From: Solirubrobacterales bacterium | Lineage (GTDB): Bacteria; Actinomycetota; Thermoleophilia; Solirubrobacterales; 70-9 | Reading direction: 5' to 3' | DNA: 64,000 nt | Assembly (NCBI GenBank): GCA_017882505.1 | Contig: JADGPJ010000001.1 | Span: 37,642 to 101,641, forward strand | Shown: positions 26,659 through 36,856 of the stretch, piece by piece | Position numbering within the stretch: the first letter of the stretch is position 1 | Layout of the letters: each line of letters opens with the position of its first letter | The notes under the pieces: generated by a model | Told to the model about the DNA's origin: nothing | Seen by the model: the letters and a program-made list of their open reading frames with translations, nothing else | Database searches by the model: none | Made by a program: the position numbers and the translations under genes

Positions 26659-28524
26659 GTGCGCTCGCCCTCGCCGTCCTTGCCGGTCCTTCTGGGCATC
26701 GTCGCCGTGGTCGCGATCGCGCTTGTTCACAGCAGCGAGATCCGCGCCCGGGCCGAGGCCGGTCTGGGGAGAGGAATGCCGCCTCGGGAGGCCGAGCTGG
26801 CGCGCGGCTTCGTGCTGGGAGAGGACGAGGGGATCGATGCGGAAGCCAAGGAGAGCTTCCGCCGCTCCGGACTCAGTCACCTGCTCGCCGTCTCCGGCGA
26901 GAACGTCACCCTGCTGGCGCTGCTGGCAATGCCTCTGCTGGGGGCACTCGGGATACCGCTGCGGGAACGGCTGATCTGGGTCCTCGGCCTGATCGCGGTC
27001 TACGTGCCGCTCGCGGGGGCCGGGCCCTCGATTCAGCGCGCCGCGGTGATGGGCGCCGCCGGGCTGGTCGCGACCCTGGCCGGACGGCGGACGTCGCGGC
27101 TGTATGCGCTGGCGCTCGCCCTCGGCGCGACTCTGGCGATCGACCCCGGCGTCGCCGCCGACGTCGGATGGCAGCTCAGCTTCGCCGCCGTGCTCGGCAT
27201 CCTCCTGCTCGCCAGCCCGCTGCGAGAGGCGATCGTCGCCCGGCTCGGATCGGGTGGCTGGCGACGGGCCCTGGCCGAGGGGATCGCCGTCACCGTCTCG
27301 GCGACGCTGGCGACGGCGCCGCTGATCGCCTTCCATTTCGAAGAGCTCTCGACGACGACGCTCCTCGCCAACGTGCTGGCGATGCCGGCGGTGGCGCCGG
27401 CGATGTGGCTCGGGATGGCGACCGCCGCCGCCTCCCAGGTTCCTGGCCTGCCGGTCGAGGTGCTGAACGGCGTCGACGCTCTGTTCCTCGCCTACATCGC
27501 CCAGGTCGCCACCTGGTGCGCGGCTCCGAGCTGGGCCGAGCTCCACGTCCGGCTCGGGGGTGGGGGGCTGATCGCCTGCTACCTCGGTCTGGCGGCGGCG
27601 GTCGCCTTCGCCTTTCGCCTCGGCCGTCACCGCCGACTTGCTGCCGCGCGCGGCCGCCGGACCGCACCCCCCGCGGCACGCCGAAGGCGAGTGTCCGCCC
27701 TCTGGGTACCGGCGCTCGCGGCCCTGCCGTTGGCGGCGCTGGTCGCGACTAGCTTCGACGGCGGCGACGGCGCGAGCGGCGCGGGCCGCGGCGAACTGCG
27801 GATCGAGGTGCTCGACGTCGGTCAGGGCGATGCGATCCTGCTGCAGCCGGCGCGAGCGCCGGCGATCCTGGTGGACGGCGGGCCGCCGGGGGGCGGCCTC
27901 GTCCCGAAGCTGGAATCAGCCGGGGTCGAGCGGCTCGGTGCCGCGGTGATCACCCACGACCAGTCCGACCACGCGGCGGGGGTCGAGGAACTGCTCGGCA
28001 GTTTCCCGGTCGCGAGGCTCGTCTATGCGCGGCTCAACCGGGCGGCGATCGCGGCGGCCCAAGCCTCGGGCGCGACGCCGGTCCGCGTCGCCGAGGGCGG
28101 CGAGGTGCGATCGGGAAGGCTCGGGCTCGAAGTCCTCTGGCCGCCCGCCGAGCGCCTCGCCGAGCCGCTCGCCGGCGAAGACCCGAATCTCCAGGCGCTG
28201 GTGATCCTCGCCCGCTGGCGCGACTTCACGATGCTGCTCACCGCCGACGCCGAGGCGGAGAGCGTGCCGATCGACCCCGGCGCCGTCGACGTCCTCAAGG
28301 TCGCCCATCACGGCAGTGACGACGCCGGCCTCGGCGCGCTCCTGGATCGAAGCCGGCCGCGGCTCGCGGTCATTTCCGTGGGGGAGCAGAACCCGTACGG
28401 CCACCCGACCGCGGGCACCCTGCAGACCCTCGCCGCTCACGGTGTCCGCACCTTGCGCACGGACCGCGACGGAGACATCGTGATCGAAGTCGGCCCCGAT
28501 TCGATCGAGGTCAGCGGCCGTTGA
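26659..28524 (+). CDS. comEC: Competence protein ComEC, short form lacking the N-terminal OB region
   Basis: 621 aa. The Competence domain (about 70-310) is polytopic and includes FRRSGLSHLLAVSGENVT and SIQRAAVMGAAGLVATL. The C-terminal metallo-beta-lactamase-like domain (about 380-620) has LDVGQGDAILLQ, THDQSDHAAG (H-x-x-x-D-H) and VLKVAHHGSDDAG, as expected for the nuclease/channel partner. ComEC proteins are usually 700-800 aa with a DUF4131 OB-fold after the first helices. Here only about 60 residues precede the Competence domain, so that region is missing. Start GTG 26659. It is coupled to comEA. Confidence 0.9.
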   Translation: MRSPSPSLPVLLGIVAVVAIALVHSSEIRARAEAGLGRGMPPREAELARGFVLGEDEGIDAEAKESFRRSGLSHLLAVSGENVTLLALLAMPLLGALGIPLRERLIWVLGLIAVYVPLAGAGPSIQRAAVMGAAGLVATLAGRRTSRLYALALALGATLAIDPGVAADVGWQLSFAAVLGILLLASPLREAIVARLGSGGWRRALAEGIAVTVSATLATAPLIAFHFEELSTTTLLANVLAMPAVAPAMWLGMATAAASQVPGLPVEVLNGVDALFLAYIAQVATWCAAPSWAELHVRLGGGGLIACYLGLAAAVAFAFRLGRHRRLAAARGRRTAPPAARRRRVSALWVPALAALPLAALVATSFDGGDGASGAGRGELRIEVLDVGQGDAILLQPARAPAILVDGGPPGGGLVPKLESAGVERLGAAVITHDQSDHAAGVEELLGSFPVARLVYARLNRAAIAAAQASGATPVRVAEGGEVRSGRLGLEVLWPPAERLAEPLAGEDPNLQALVILARWRDFTMLLTADAEAESVPIDPGAVDVLKVAHHGSDDAGLGALLDRSRPRLAVISVGEQNPYGHPTAGTLQTLAAHGVRTLRTDRDGDIVIEVGPDSIEVSGR

Positions 28525-28540
28525 CGGCACTCGACGGATG

Positions 28541-28559
28541 ACCCAATCAAAACTTGGGT
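28541..28559 (+). terminator. Small hairpin after comEC
   Basis: ACCCAA (28541-28546) pairs with TTGGGT (28554-28559) around a seven-base A-rich loop. The sequence is unusually AT-rich for this window and lies 17 bases after the comEC stop. It may be a weak terminator or part of a promoter for the next gene. Confidence 0.3.
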
Positions 28560-28611
28560 TATTCGGTTCGGGGCTACTGAGCTCCCGCGCCGGCGCCGAC
28601 AGACGAAGCAG

Positions 28612-29343
28612 GTGAATTCCAAGCTCCTAGAGTGGCTGACCCGGAGGCCGAGCCTGGCCGGTACCAGCTTGCCGGAAAGGATCCTGAGCACGACCTTCGC
28701 CATTCTCGGCCTGGCGGTCGCCGCCGGGCTCGGTTTCGTCGCGCTCTTCTCGCAGCCCGGCTTTCCGATCCTCTCGATGGGTCCGCTGCCGAGCCCGCCG
28801 GCGGGGCACGAGGCGGTCGAACACGGGTTCGGGCTGAGCGCCGGCCCGGGCGCGAGCGCCGTGGCACCGGCGGGCACCGCCCTGAGCACTCTGCCGTGGC
28901 CAGGCTCGGCAACGGCGTCGCCGATGGGGACGGGGGAAGGCGGCCCCCTGGGGGCCCTCGTGCTGCCCGCCCTGGCCGCGGGTCATGCGGCCGGCGCCGG
29001 CGCCGGCCAGCCCGGGGACGGTGGCGGAGGATCGCAACAGGCCTCCCCTTCGCCGGTGATCACGCCGGCTCAGCCGCCGGTCGCCGAACCCGAATCGATT
29101 CCCGTCTCCACTCCCGTTTCCGGATCGAGCTCGTCCAGCGGGCTGTTCGTCCGCTCGTCGGTCGGCAAAGGCGATGGCGGCACGATCTCCGAAGGATCGC
29201 CCGTATCGAGTCCCGAACCCGAAGTGCCCGTCGAACCCAGTCCCGAACCCGAAGTGCCCGTCGAACCCAGTCCCGAACCCGAAGTGCCCGTCGAATCCAG
29301 CTCGGACCCGGAAGCCTCGCCGCCGGCGCCCCCCGTCTCGTAG
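28612..29343 (+). CDS. Single-pass membrane protein with Pro/Glu/Val repeat tail
   Basis: 243 aa from GTG 28612. A basic N-terminus (about 1-25) precedes one transmembrane helix (about 26-46, TTFAILGLAVAAGLGFVALF). The rest is Gly/Ala/Ser/Pro-rich and presumably outside the membrane, with three exact copies of a ten-residue unit (PEPEVPVEPS-like) near the end. No family recognised. It resembles wall-spanning or secreted low-complexity proteins. It lies between comEC and holA, which are usually adjacent, so it is an insertion into a conserved pair. Frame is supported by high third-position GC and repeat phase. Confidence 0.55.
   Translation: MNSKLLEWLTRRPSLAGTSLPERILSTTFAILGLAVAAGLGFVALFSQPGFPILSMGPLPSPPAGHEAVEHGFGLSAGPGASAVAPAGTALSTLPWPGSATASPMGTGEGGPLGALVLPALAAGHAAGAGAGQPGDGGGGSQQASPSPVITPAQPPVAEPESIPVSTPVSGSSSSSGLFVRSSVGKGDGGTISEGSPVSSPEPEVPVEPSPEPEVPVEPSPEPEVPVESSSDPEASPPAPPVS
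29211..29300 (+). repeat. Three tandem 30-bp repeats
   Basis: Units 29211-29240, 29241-29270 and 29271-29300 each begin TCCCGAACCC and encode ten residues of Pro/Glu/Val. The first two are identical; the third has one change near its end (TCGAATCCAG). A degenerate fourth unit follows. The period is a multiple of three, so copy-number change would keep the reading frame. Confidence 0.9.
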
Positions 29344-29385
29344 TCGCCCCGGGGAGCAGTGCCCGGCGCGGACCGCTCCGACATC

Positions 29386-29391
29386 TAGACT
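29386..29391 (+). promoter_or_regulatory. -10-like box TAGACT for holA
   Basis: TAGACT is followed by six bases and the holA ATG (29398). The stretch CTAGACTCGCCGC also occurs just before the valS start. Confidence 0.45.
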
Positions 29392-29397
29392 CGCCGC

Positions 29398-30384
29398 ATG
29401 GCCGAGGGGATGCAAGCGCTCTACCTGATCTCCGGCACCGACGGGGCGAAGATAGACGCTACGCGGAGTCGTCTGCGGGCGCGGGCCGAACGCGAGGGCG
29501 GTGCCGCCGCGCTCGAAGTCTTCGAGCCCGGCGAGGGGCGCGGGATGCCCGACCACGAGGCGCTGCTGGGCGCGATCCCGGCGATGTCGCTGATGGATTC
29601 GCGGCGTTACCTGCTCGCCGACGGGGTCGAGCGCTGGCGCGATCGCCAGCTCGACGCCGTCGTCGCCGCGCTCGGCGAACTGCCGCCCGATCTGACCGTC
29701 GTCCTCATCGCCCGCGCCAAGGCACCGGCCAAGCTGACCAAGGCGGTCAAAGCGGCAAAGGGGGAGATCCACGACTTCGAGGCGCCGAAAGCCCGCGAGA
29801 TGCCCCGCGTGCTCGTCGCCGACGCGCAGCGGCTGGGATTCCGCCTGGAGCCCGCCGCAGCGCGGGTCCTGGTCGACCGCATGGGCGCCAACCCGGTGCG
29901 CCTGCATCACGAGCTCGAGCGCCTGGCGTTGTGGGCGGGGGAGGGGGGCGAGGTCGGCGCCGCCGACCTCGAGGCGATGATCGCCGACACCTCAGAGGCG
30001 GCGGTCTGGTCGCTCTCCGACGCTCTGCTCGAACAGGACGCCGCCGGCGCCTTGCGAATCGGCGAGCGGCTGATCGAACAGGGCGAGAACGTCACCGGCC
30101 TGATCTACGGCCTCGCCTCGCGCCTGCGCAGCGCCCGTGCCGCCGCCGGCCAGCTCGAGGAAGGCGTGCCGCCCAAGCAGGTCGAGTCCTCGCTCAAGAT
30201 GCATCCCTACGCCGCCAAGCTTCTGGTCGGCCGCCTGCGCGACACCGACGTCGCCGACCTGCGGATGGCGACCGAGGCCCTCGCCGACCTTGAGCTCTGG
30301 TGCCGAGGAGGCGCCGACTACGGCGACGAGCTGGCGCTGACGCTCGCCTTGAGGCGAGCGGCTGGCGTAGCGGTCGCGGCCTGA
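29398..30384 (+). CDS. holA: DNA polymerase III delta subunit
   Basis: 328 aa clamp-loader subunit that opens the beta sliding clamp. Three-domain layout: an AAA-like N-terminal domain (LYLISGTDGAKIDATRSRL; LTVVLIARAKAPAKLTKAVK), a lid region, and a helical collar domain (about 215-328; AAVWSLSDALLEQDAAGALR..RLIEQGENVTGLIYGL..LRSAR). The sequence KMHPYAAKLL matches the HolA collar. Its stop (30382-30384) directly abuts the rpsT stop on the other strand with no spacer. Confidence 0.9.
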   Translation: MAEGMQALYLISGTDGAKIDATRSRLRARAEREGGAAALEVFEPGEGRGMPDHEALLGAIPAMSLMDSRRYLLADGVERWRDRQLDAVVAALGELPPDLTVVLIARAKAPAKLTKAVKAAKGEIHDFEAPKAREMPRVLVADAQRLGFRLEPAAARVLVDRMGANPVRLHHELERLALWAGEGGEVGAADLEAMIADTSEAAVWSLSDALLEQDAAGALRIGERLIEQGENVTGLIYGLASRLRSARAAAGQLEEGVPPKQVESSLKMHPYAAKLLVGRLRDTDVADLRMATEALADLELWCRGGADYGDELALTLALRRAAGVAVAA

Positions 30385-30651
30385 CTACTTCGCGGCTGCT
30401 GCGGACATGCGAGACGCTTTCGACTTCTTGCGGGAGCCCGTGTTCTTGTGCATGGCGCCTTTTTGCACGGCCTTGTCGATCTTCGAGACGAGCGTGCGCT
30501 CCTCGCTTGCGATCGTCTCGGCGTCGCCGCCCTCGATCGCGGCCTCGAGGCGGCGGAAGTGGGTCTTCACCGTGCTCGTGAACAGGCGATTCTCCGAGCG
30601 CTCGCGCTCGCTGCGTAGGATCCGCTTCTTCTGTGAGGCTATGTTGGCCAT
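30385..30651 (-). CDS. rpsT: 30S ribosomal protein S20
   Basis: 88 aa, Lys/Arg-rich and helical. The start MANIASQKKRILRSERER and the end AVQKGAMHKNTGSRKKS are diagnostic of S20, which binds 16S rRNA. An in-frame extension upstream of ATG 30651 is not used by the family. The gene is convergent with holA; holA-rpsT adjacency is common in bacteria. A TATAGT box lies 46 bases upstream. Confidence 0.97.
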   Translation of the reverse strand: MANIASQKKRILRSERERSENRLFTSTVKTHFRRLEAAIEGGDAETIASEERTLVSKIDKAVQKGAMHKNTGSRKKSKASRMSAAAAK

Positions 30652-30697
30652 GTTCAAGTGCCTGGGCGGGCGCCGTGCCTGCTCCGGGCGGCCGCCG

Positions 30698-30703
30698 ACT
30701 ATA
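30698..30703 (-). promoter_or_regulatory. -10 box TATAGT of rpsT
   Basis: TATAGT on the minus strand is close to consensus. The same bases read TATAGC on the plus strand, so it may also serve murJ, which starts 23 bases away on that strand. Confidence 0.5.
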
Positions 30704-30725
30704 GCGACTGAGACCTGGATCCAGC

Positions 30726-32423
30726 TTGGAGACGCCCAAGGCACCTGACACCCCTGAATTCGGCGAGCGAGCGATAAACGCCGACGTCGCCGTTCGCGCC
30801 GACGTCGCCGTGCGCTCCGCCGAGGCCTTCGATCCCGGCGAGGAAATGTCGGGAGAGCCCGCTCCCGGCCGTCAGGCGGGCCGGATCGCCCGCTCGACCG
30901 CCTTCTTCTCGGTCGCCACCGCCGCCTCGCGGTTCGCCGGCCTTGGCCGCGAAGTCGTCGCCGCCGGCTACTACGGGATCAACGGTCCGATGTCCGCCTT
31001 CACGATCGCCTTCCAGGTTCCCAACCTGATTCGCAGCCTCTTCGCCGACGCGGCGCTGCAGCCGGCCTTCGTCCCGGTCTTCACCGAGCAGCTCGAGGAA
31101 GGCAACTATCGCGAGGCGTTCCGGCTGGCGTCGAGCCTGCTGCTGATCGTGACGATGGTCCTGGGGGCGATCACCGCTCTGTTCGTGGTCGCCGCACCCG
31201 CCGTGATGCCGATCTTCGCCCCCGGCTTCAAGGGCGAGCTGCTCGAACTGACGGTCACCCTCTCCCAGATCCTCTTCCCGATCCTGATCCTGCTCGGGAT
31301 CAGCGGCGTCGTCGTCGGCATCCTCAACAGCTACGACCGCTTCGGCGCCTTCGCGATCGCCCCGCTCTTCTGGAACCTGACGATCATCGCCGTCCTCGTC
31401 CTGGTGATCCCGGCCTTCCACGGTCAGGACCGCATCTACGCCTACGCGATCGCGATCCTCGCCGGCACCCTCGTGCAGCTGCTGATCCCGGTCTTCGACC
31501 TGCGCAACACGCCGTTCAAGTTCAACTGGAGCTTCCAGTGGCGCCACCCCGGAGTTCGCCGCGTCCTGCTGCTGATGCTGCCGGTGACGATCAGCCTCGG
31601 CCTGATCAACTTCAACCTGCTGATCAACAGCTTCTTCGGCAGCCTCGTCAGCGAACAGGCGCCGGCGGCGATCGACAAAGCGTTCCGGATCTACCAGCTG
31701 CCACAGGGGATCTTCTCGGTGGCGATCGCGACGGTGCTGTTCCCGACCCTCGCCCGCTACGCGAACCGGGGCGCGATCGACGACCTGCGAGCGACGATGG
31801 CGAACGGGATGCGGCAGATCCTCTTCGTCCTGGTTCCCGCCGCCGCCGCGATCCTGGCACTTTCGGAACCGATGATCCAGCTCGTCTATCAGCGCGGAGC
31901 CTTCAATTCGGCGGAGACGACCCTGGTCGCGACGGCCCTCTTCTGGTTCGCCTTCTCGCTGCCGACCAACGGCCTCTACCTGCTCCAGACCAGGACCTTC
32001 TTCAGCCTCCAGCGTCCCTGGATGGCCACCGGCATCGCCGTGCTCGACCTCGTCGTCTCGACCCTGGCGGCGCTGCTCCTCTACAAGCCCTTCGGCGTCG
32101 GCGGGATCGTCGCCGGCACCGGCGTCGGGACGAGTGCCGCGGCGGTGGCCCAGGCGCTGATCCTGCGGCGCGAGTTCGGGGGTCTGGAGTTCGACCGTCT
32201 GTTCTCGACGACGTTCCGGATAACCATCGCCTCGGCCGGGCTCGCCGCTGTCAGCTACGGGGTCTGGGATCTGGCCTCCCACGCGATCGGGCAGGGCCTG
32301 GTCGGCCAGATCATCTCGCTCGGCGGGGGGCTGGCCGCGGGGGGCCTGGCTTACCTCGCCGTCGCCAAGCTCCTGCGCATCCCCGAGCTGGAGCAGATCC
32401 TGCGCCTACTGCGGCGCCGCTAG
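30726..32423 (+). CDS. murJ: Lipid II flippase MurJ
   Basis: 565 aa, about 14 transmembrane helices. MurJ moves lipid II across the membrane for peptidoglycan synthesis. GREVVAAGYYGINGPMSAFT, FQVPNLIRSLFADAALQPAF (conserved helix 1-2 region) and FSLQRPWMATGIAVLDLV are typical. The TTG start (30726) gives a 45-residue polar N-terminus with a tandem hexapeptide (ADVAVR twice); ATG 30846 is the alternative and lies close to the conserved core. The gene is divergent from rpsT and its stop is directly followed by the next gene's ATG. Confidence 0.93.
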   Translation: METPKAPDTPEFGERAINADVAVRADVAVRSAEAFDPGEEMSGEPAPGRQAGRIARSTAFFSVATAASRFAGLGREVVAAGYYGINGPMSAFTIAFQVPNLIRSLFADAALQPAFVPVFTEQLEEGNYREAFRLASSLLLIVTMVLGAITALFVVAAPAVMPIFAPGFKGELLELTVTLSQILFPILILLGISGVVVGILNSYDRFGAFAIAPLFWNLTIIAVLVLVIPAFHGQDRIYAYAIAILAGTLVQLLIPVFDLRNTPFKFNWSFQWRHPGVRRVLLLMLPVTISLGLINFNLLINSFFGSLVSEQAPAAIDKAFRIYQLPQGIFSVAIATVLFPTLARYANRGAIDDLRATMANGMRQILFVLVPAAAAILALSEPMIQLVYQRGAFNSAETTLVATALFWFAFSLPTNGLYLLQTRTFFSLQRPWMATGIAVLDLVVSTLAALLLYKPFGVGGIVAGTGVGTSAAAVAQALILRREFGGLEFDRLFSTTFRITIASAGLAAVSYGVWDLASHAIGQGLVGQIISLGGGLAAGGLAYLAVAKLLRIPELEQILRLLRRR

Positions 32424-34475
32424 ATGCTCGGGCCCGGTCGCTATCTGCTGGGGGTCGCCGAGCTGGCATTGCTCGTCGGCTTTGCCTGGCTGGGGGCCAG
32501 CCGCGTTCGGGAGCGCCTGCTGCCGCGCTTCGAGGGGGCGCCGGCGTGGCTCGCCACCGCCGTGACCGCGCTGGCGCTGTTGCTCTGGGTCGCGGAGGTC
32601 CTCGGGACCGTCTCGTTGTTCAAGCCGGTGCCGTATCTGGTTGGGGTGGCGGTCGTGGGGTTGGGGATCGCTTGGGCCGACCGCCGGGGCGAACGTCGTG
32701 GTGGGGCACCTGCCCCCGACGCCACTCGGGCCGGGGGCTTCGATCTCGTGACCCTGATCGCCCTGGGGATTGCGCTCGTGGCGGTGGTTCATTTCGCCTC
32801 AGGAGTGAGGTTGAGGCTGTCCACGGGGATGACCGGGTTCGATTCGACTTGGTACCACGGGCCGTTTGCGGCGGGGTTCTTCCAGACCGGGAACACGATG
32901 GATCTGCACTTCATCGCGCCGCAGTTCCTGGCCTGGTTCTATCCGGCGAACGGGGAAATCTTCCATGCGGTGGGGATGCTTGCGTTCGGCCGCGATGTTC
33001 TCTCGCCTCTGCTGAACCTCGGTTGGTTCATTGGGTGCCTTGCGGCTGCTTGGTGCATCGGGCGGCCGTACCGGGTCGCGGCCTGGTCACTGGCACTCGC
33101 CGCGATCGCGCTCAGCGTGCCGGCGCTGGCGGATCAGGCGGGGGAGGCGCGGAACGACGTCGTCGGAATCTTCTTCCTGCTCGCGGCGGTTGCCGTTGCT
33201 CTGAATGCGTGGCCGATTCGGGACGAGGGGGAGAGGGGGCTGCCGGCGGGCGCTCTTCTCGTGGTCGGATTGGCGGCCGGGCTGGCGGCGGGGACGAAGC
33301 TCAACTTCCTCTTGCCGGCGGCGGTGCTCGTGCTCGGCCTGGTCGCGATCTCTCCCCGCGGGGGCAGGTGGCGGGCGCTTGCGGTGGCCGGCCTGGCGGC
33401 ACTGGCGGGTGGCGGCTACTGGTACCTGCGGAACCTCGTCCACACCGGCAACCCCCTGCCCTGGATCCACCATCTGGGGCCGATCTCGCTGCCGGCGCCG
33501 GAACAGGGTCTCGGCGGACGCGAAGCCCACAGCGTCCTCGGCTACCTGACCGATGGCTCGGTCTGGTCGGACTGGTTCCTGCCCGGCCTCCACCACGGCC
33601 TCTGGCTCCTCTGGCCGTTGCTCGGCGCCGCTGCCTTCGCCGGACTCCTTTTCTGCCTCGATCCTCGACCCCGGGCATCGCGCGGTTCCTTGATTACGAA
33701 TGGCGTGCAAAAGGAACCGCGCGGCGGGGAGGGACGTGCCCTGATCCTGCCGCTGGTCGGCCTCGTCGGCCTCGCCAGCGCCTTCGCCTGGCTCGTCGCA
33801 CCGACCTCGGCCTCGGGCCCCGACGGGATGCCACGCGGCTTCGAATCCGGCCTCCGCTACCTCGCTCCGGCCCTGATCCTCGGCCTGGCCCTGCTGCCCG
33901 CCACGCCGCCGATGCGCGCCCTTCTCGGCCGCTTCCGCTCGCCGAACTCGCGGTTTCTGTCGCATGGCGAGGGAAGACCCGAGTTCGGCGGCCGTTTTGG
34001 GCTGCTGGTGTGGGCTCTCGCGGCGCTGGCACTGCTGGCGGTGGTGGCCGGCTACCCGATCCAGCGCCACTACTTCCAGAGTCGCTACGCGAACCCTTCC
34101 TTCACCACGCCCGGCCTCAACGCCGCCTTCGCCTGGTCCCGCGACGTCTCCGGCGCCCGCATCGCCACCACCAGCACCCGCCAATACCCGCTCTTCGGCA
34201 CCGACCTCTCCAACCAGGTCGCCTACATCGGCACCGAACGCCCCCACGGCGGCTTCGAACCCCCCAAGACCTGCCGCGCCTGGCGCGAAGCCCTCAACGA
34301 GGGCCACTACGACTACGTGGTCACCACCCGCGACCGCCTCGAACCCGGCAAGCCCCCGTACCCACCCGAGGCGAGCTGGACCGAATCCCCCCAAGCCAAA
34401 GTCGTCCTCAAAAAGCCCCCCACCGTCGTCTTCAAGCTCACCGGCACCCTCGACCCCTCGTCCTGTCCAAGCTGA
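32424..34475 (+). CDS. Large polytopic membrane protein, possibly GT-C-type glycosyltransferase
   Basis: 683 aa with about 11-13 hydrophobic helices. After three helices comes a loop with GMTGFDSTWYHGPFAAGFFQTG and FYPANGEIFHAVGMLAFGRD, reminiscent of the acidic first loop of GT-C glycosyltransferases (ArnT/PMT-like, lipid-phosphate sugar donors), but I do not recognise the exact family. The C-terminal 150 residues are hydrophilic with few charges (SRYANPSFTTPGLNAAFAWSRDV). ATG directly follows the murJ TAG, so it may act on the envelope with MurJ. A 13-bp inverted repeat lies in frame at 33679-33723, in a polar loop. Parts of the gene (32640-33270) use more ggg and T-ending codons than its neighbours. 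Confidence 0.7.
   Translation: MLGPGRYLLGVAELALLVGFAWLGASRVRERLLPRFEGAPAWLATAVTALALLLWVAEVLGTVSLFKPVPYLVGVAVVGLGIAWADRRGERRGGAPAPDATRAGGFDLVTLIALGIALVAVVHFASGVRLRLSTGMTGFDSTWYHGPFAAGFFQTGNTMDLHFIAPQFLAWFYPANGEIFHAVGMLAFGRDVLSPLLNLGWFIGCLAAAWCIGRPYRVAAWSLALAAIALSVPALADQAGEARNDVVGIFFLLAAVAVALNAWPIRDEGERGLPAGALLVVGLAAGLAAGTKLNFLLPAAVLVLGLVAISPRGGRWRALAVAGLAALAGGGYWYLRNLVHTGNPLPWIHHLGPISLPAPEQGLGGREAHSVLGYLTDGSVWSDWFLPGLHHGLWLLWPLLGAAAFAGLLFCLDPRPRASRGSLITNGVQKEPRGGEGRALILPLVGLVGLASAFAWLVAPTSASGPDGMPRGFESGLRYLAPALILGLALLPATPPMRALLGRFRSPNSRFLSHGEGRPEFGGRFGLLVWALAALALLAVVAGYPIQRHYFQSRYANPSFTTPGLNAAFAWSRDVSGARIATTSTRQYPLFGTDLSNQVAYIGTERPHGGFEPPKTCRAWREALNEGHYDYVVTTRDRLEPGKPPYPPEASWTESPQAKVVLKKPPTVVFKLTGTLDPSSCPS
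33679..33723. repeat. 13-bp perfect inverted repeat inside a membrane-protein gene
   Basis: CGCGCGGTTCCTT (33679-33691) and AAGGAACCGCGCG (33711-33723) flank a 19-base spacer that is relatively AT-rich. It encodes part of a cytoplasmic-type loop (SRGSLITNGVQKEPRGG) and keeps the frame. It looks like a small palindromic element inserted in frame, though a chance hairpin is possible. Confidence 0.6.
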
Positions 34476-34586
34476 GGAACCGTTGGTCGAGTGGGCGATC
34501 ACACCCTGTCGCCCCTGCGGTCCATCAGCGTCCCTTGGCGAGCGAGCCTCCGGCGGGCCGGCACGTCTCGCCATACTCCGGCGCCC
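34476..34586 (+). other. Gap upstream of lepA
   Basis: GGGCGA (34493-34498) pairs with TCGCCC (34509-34514), a possible weak terminator for the preceding gene. TACTCC at 34574-34579 lies seven bases before the lepA ATG and may be its -10. An open frame from GTG 34491 enters lepA but adds no family sequence. Confidence 0.3.
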
Positions 34587-36380
<1,794 letters not shown>

Positions 36381-36400
36381 CGCACCGATCGGTGAAGGGG

Positions 36401-36406
36401 TAGGGT
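36401..36406 (+). promoter_or_regulatory. -10-like box TAGGGT for MaoC-like pair
   Basis: TAGGGT is followed by seven bases and ATG 36414. No Shine-Dalgarno sequence is present. Confidence 0.4.
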
Positions 36407-36413
36407 CCTGCTC

Positions 36414-36854
36414 ATGGCGATCAAAACCGATGCGATAGGCAAGGAATGGCCCGGGTCCACCTACCAGGTGGGCCGGGAGAAGATCAAGGAGTACGCGACC
36501 GCTCTGGGGATCGAGAACCCGGTCCACTTCGACGTCGAGGCGGCCCGCGCCGCCGGCTTCCGCGACGTCGTCGCGCCGCCGATGTTCTGCGTCGTCTACG
36601 CGCTGCCGGCGATGGCGCCGGCGATCCTCGACCCTGAGGTCGGGATCAACTTCGCGACGATGGTCCACGGCGGTCAGGTCTTCGAGTGGGGTGAGGTCGC
36701 CTGCTCGGGGGACGAGATCACGACCACGCCGAAGTGCGTCGAGATCTACGAGAAAGACGGCAAGGGCTTCTACGTCTTCGAGTCGGTATCCGTCAACCAG
36801 GACGGCGAGCAGGTGCTGCGCGCGGTCTGGACCAACATCGTCAGGGGGGTTTGA
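36414..36854 (+). CDS. MaoC-like dehydratase, HadA-like non-catalytic subunit
   Basis: 146 aa single hot-dog domain of the FAS1-like dehydratase type. YQVGREKIKEYATALGIENPVHFD aligns with the start of mycobacterial HadA/HadC and Streptomyces homologues. The Asp-x-Asn-Pro-x-His catalytic motif is degenerate (GIENPVHFD, with no Asp), while the next gene keeps it, so this subunit probably binds the acyl chain and the second supplies catalysis. Only two bases separate the genes. A 3-hydroxyacyl-ACP or -CoA dehydratase in fatty-acid elongation is the likely role. Confidence 0.8.
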   Translation: MAIKTDAIGKEWPGSTYQVGREKIKEYATALGIENPVHFDVEAARAAGFRDVVAPPMFCVVYALPAMAPAILDPEVGINFATMVHGGQVFEWGEVACSGDEITTTPKCVEIYEKDGKGFYVFESVSVNQDGEQVLRAVWTNIVRGV

Positions 36855-36856
36855 AG

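Noticed and set aside
33679..33723. Hairpin as a terminator ending the membrane-protein gene early
   Set aside because: The frame runs on for about 250 hydrophobic codons with normal composition and no T-run follows.
34491..34586. Extension of lepA to GTG 34491
   Set aside because: LepA proteins begin close to the G1 motif; the 32 extra residues are unlike the family and a -10-like box precedes ATG 34587.
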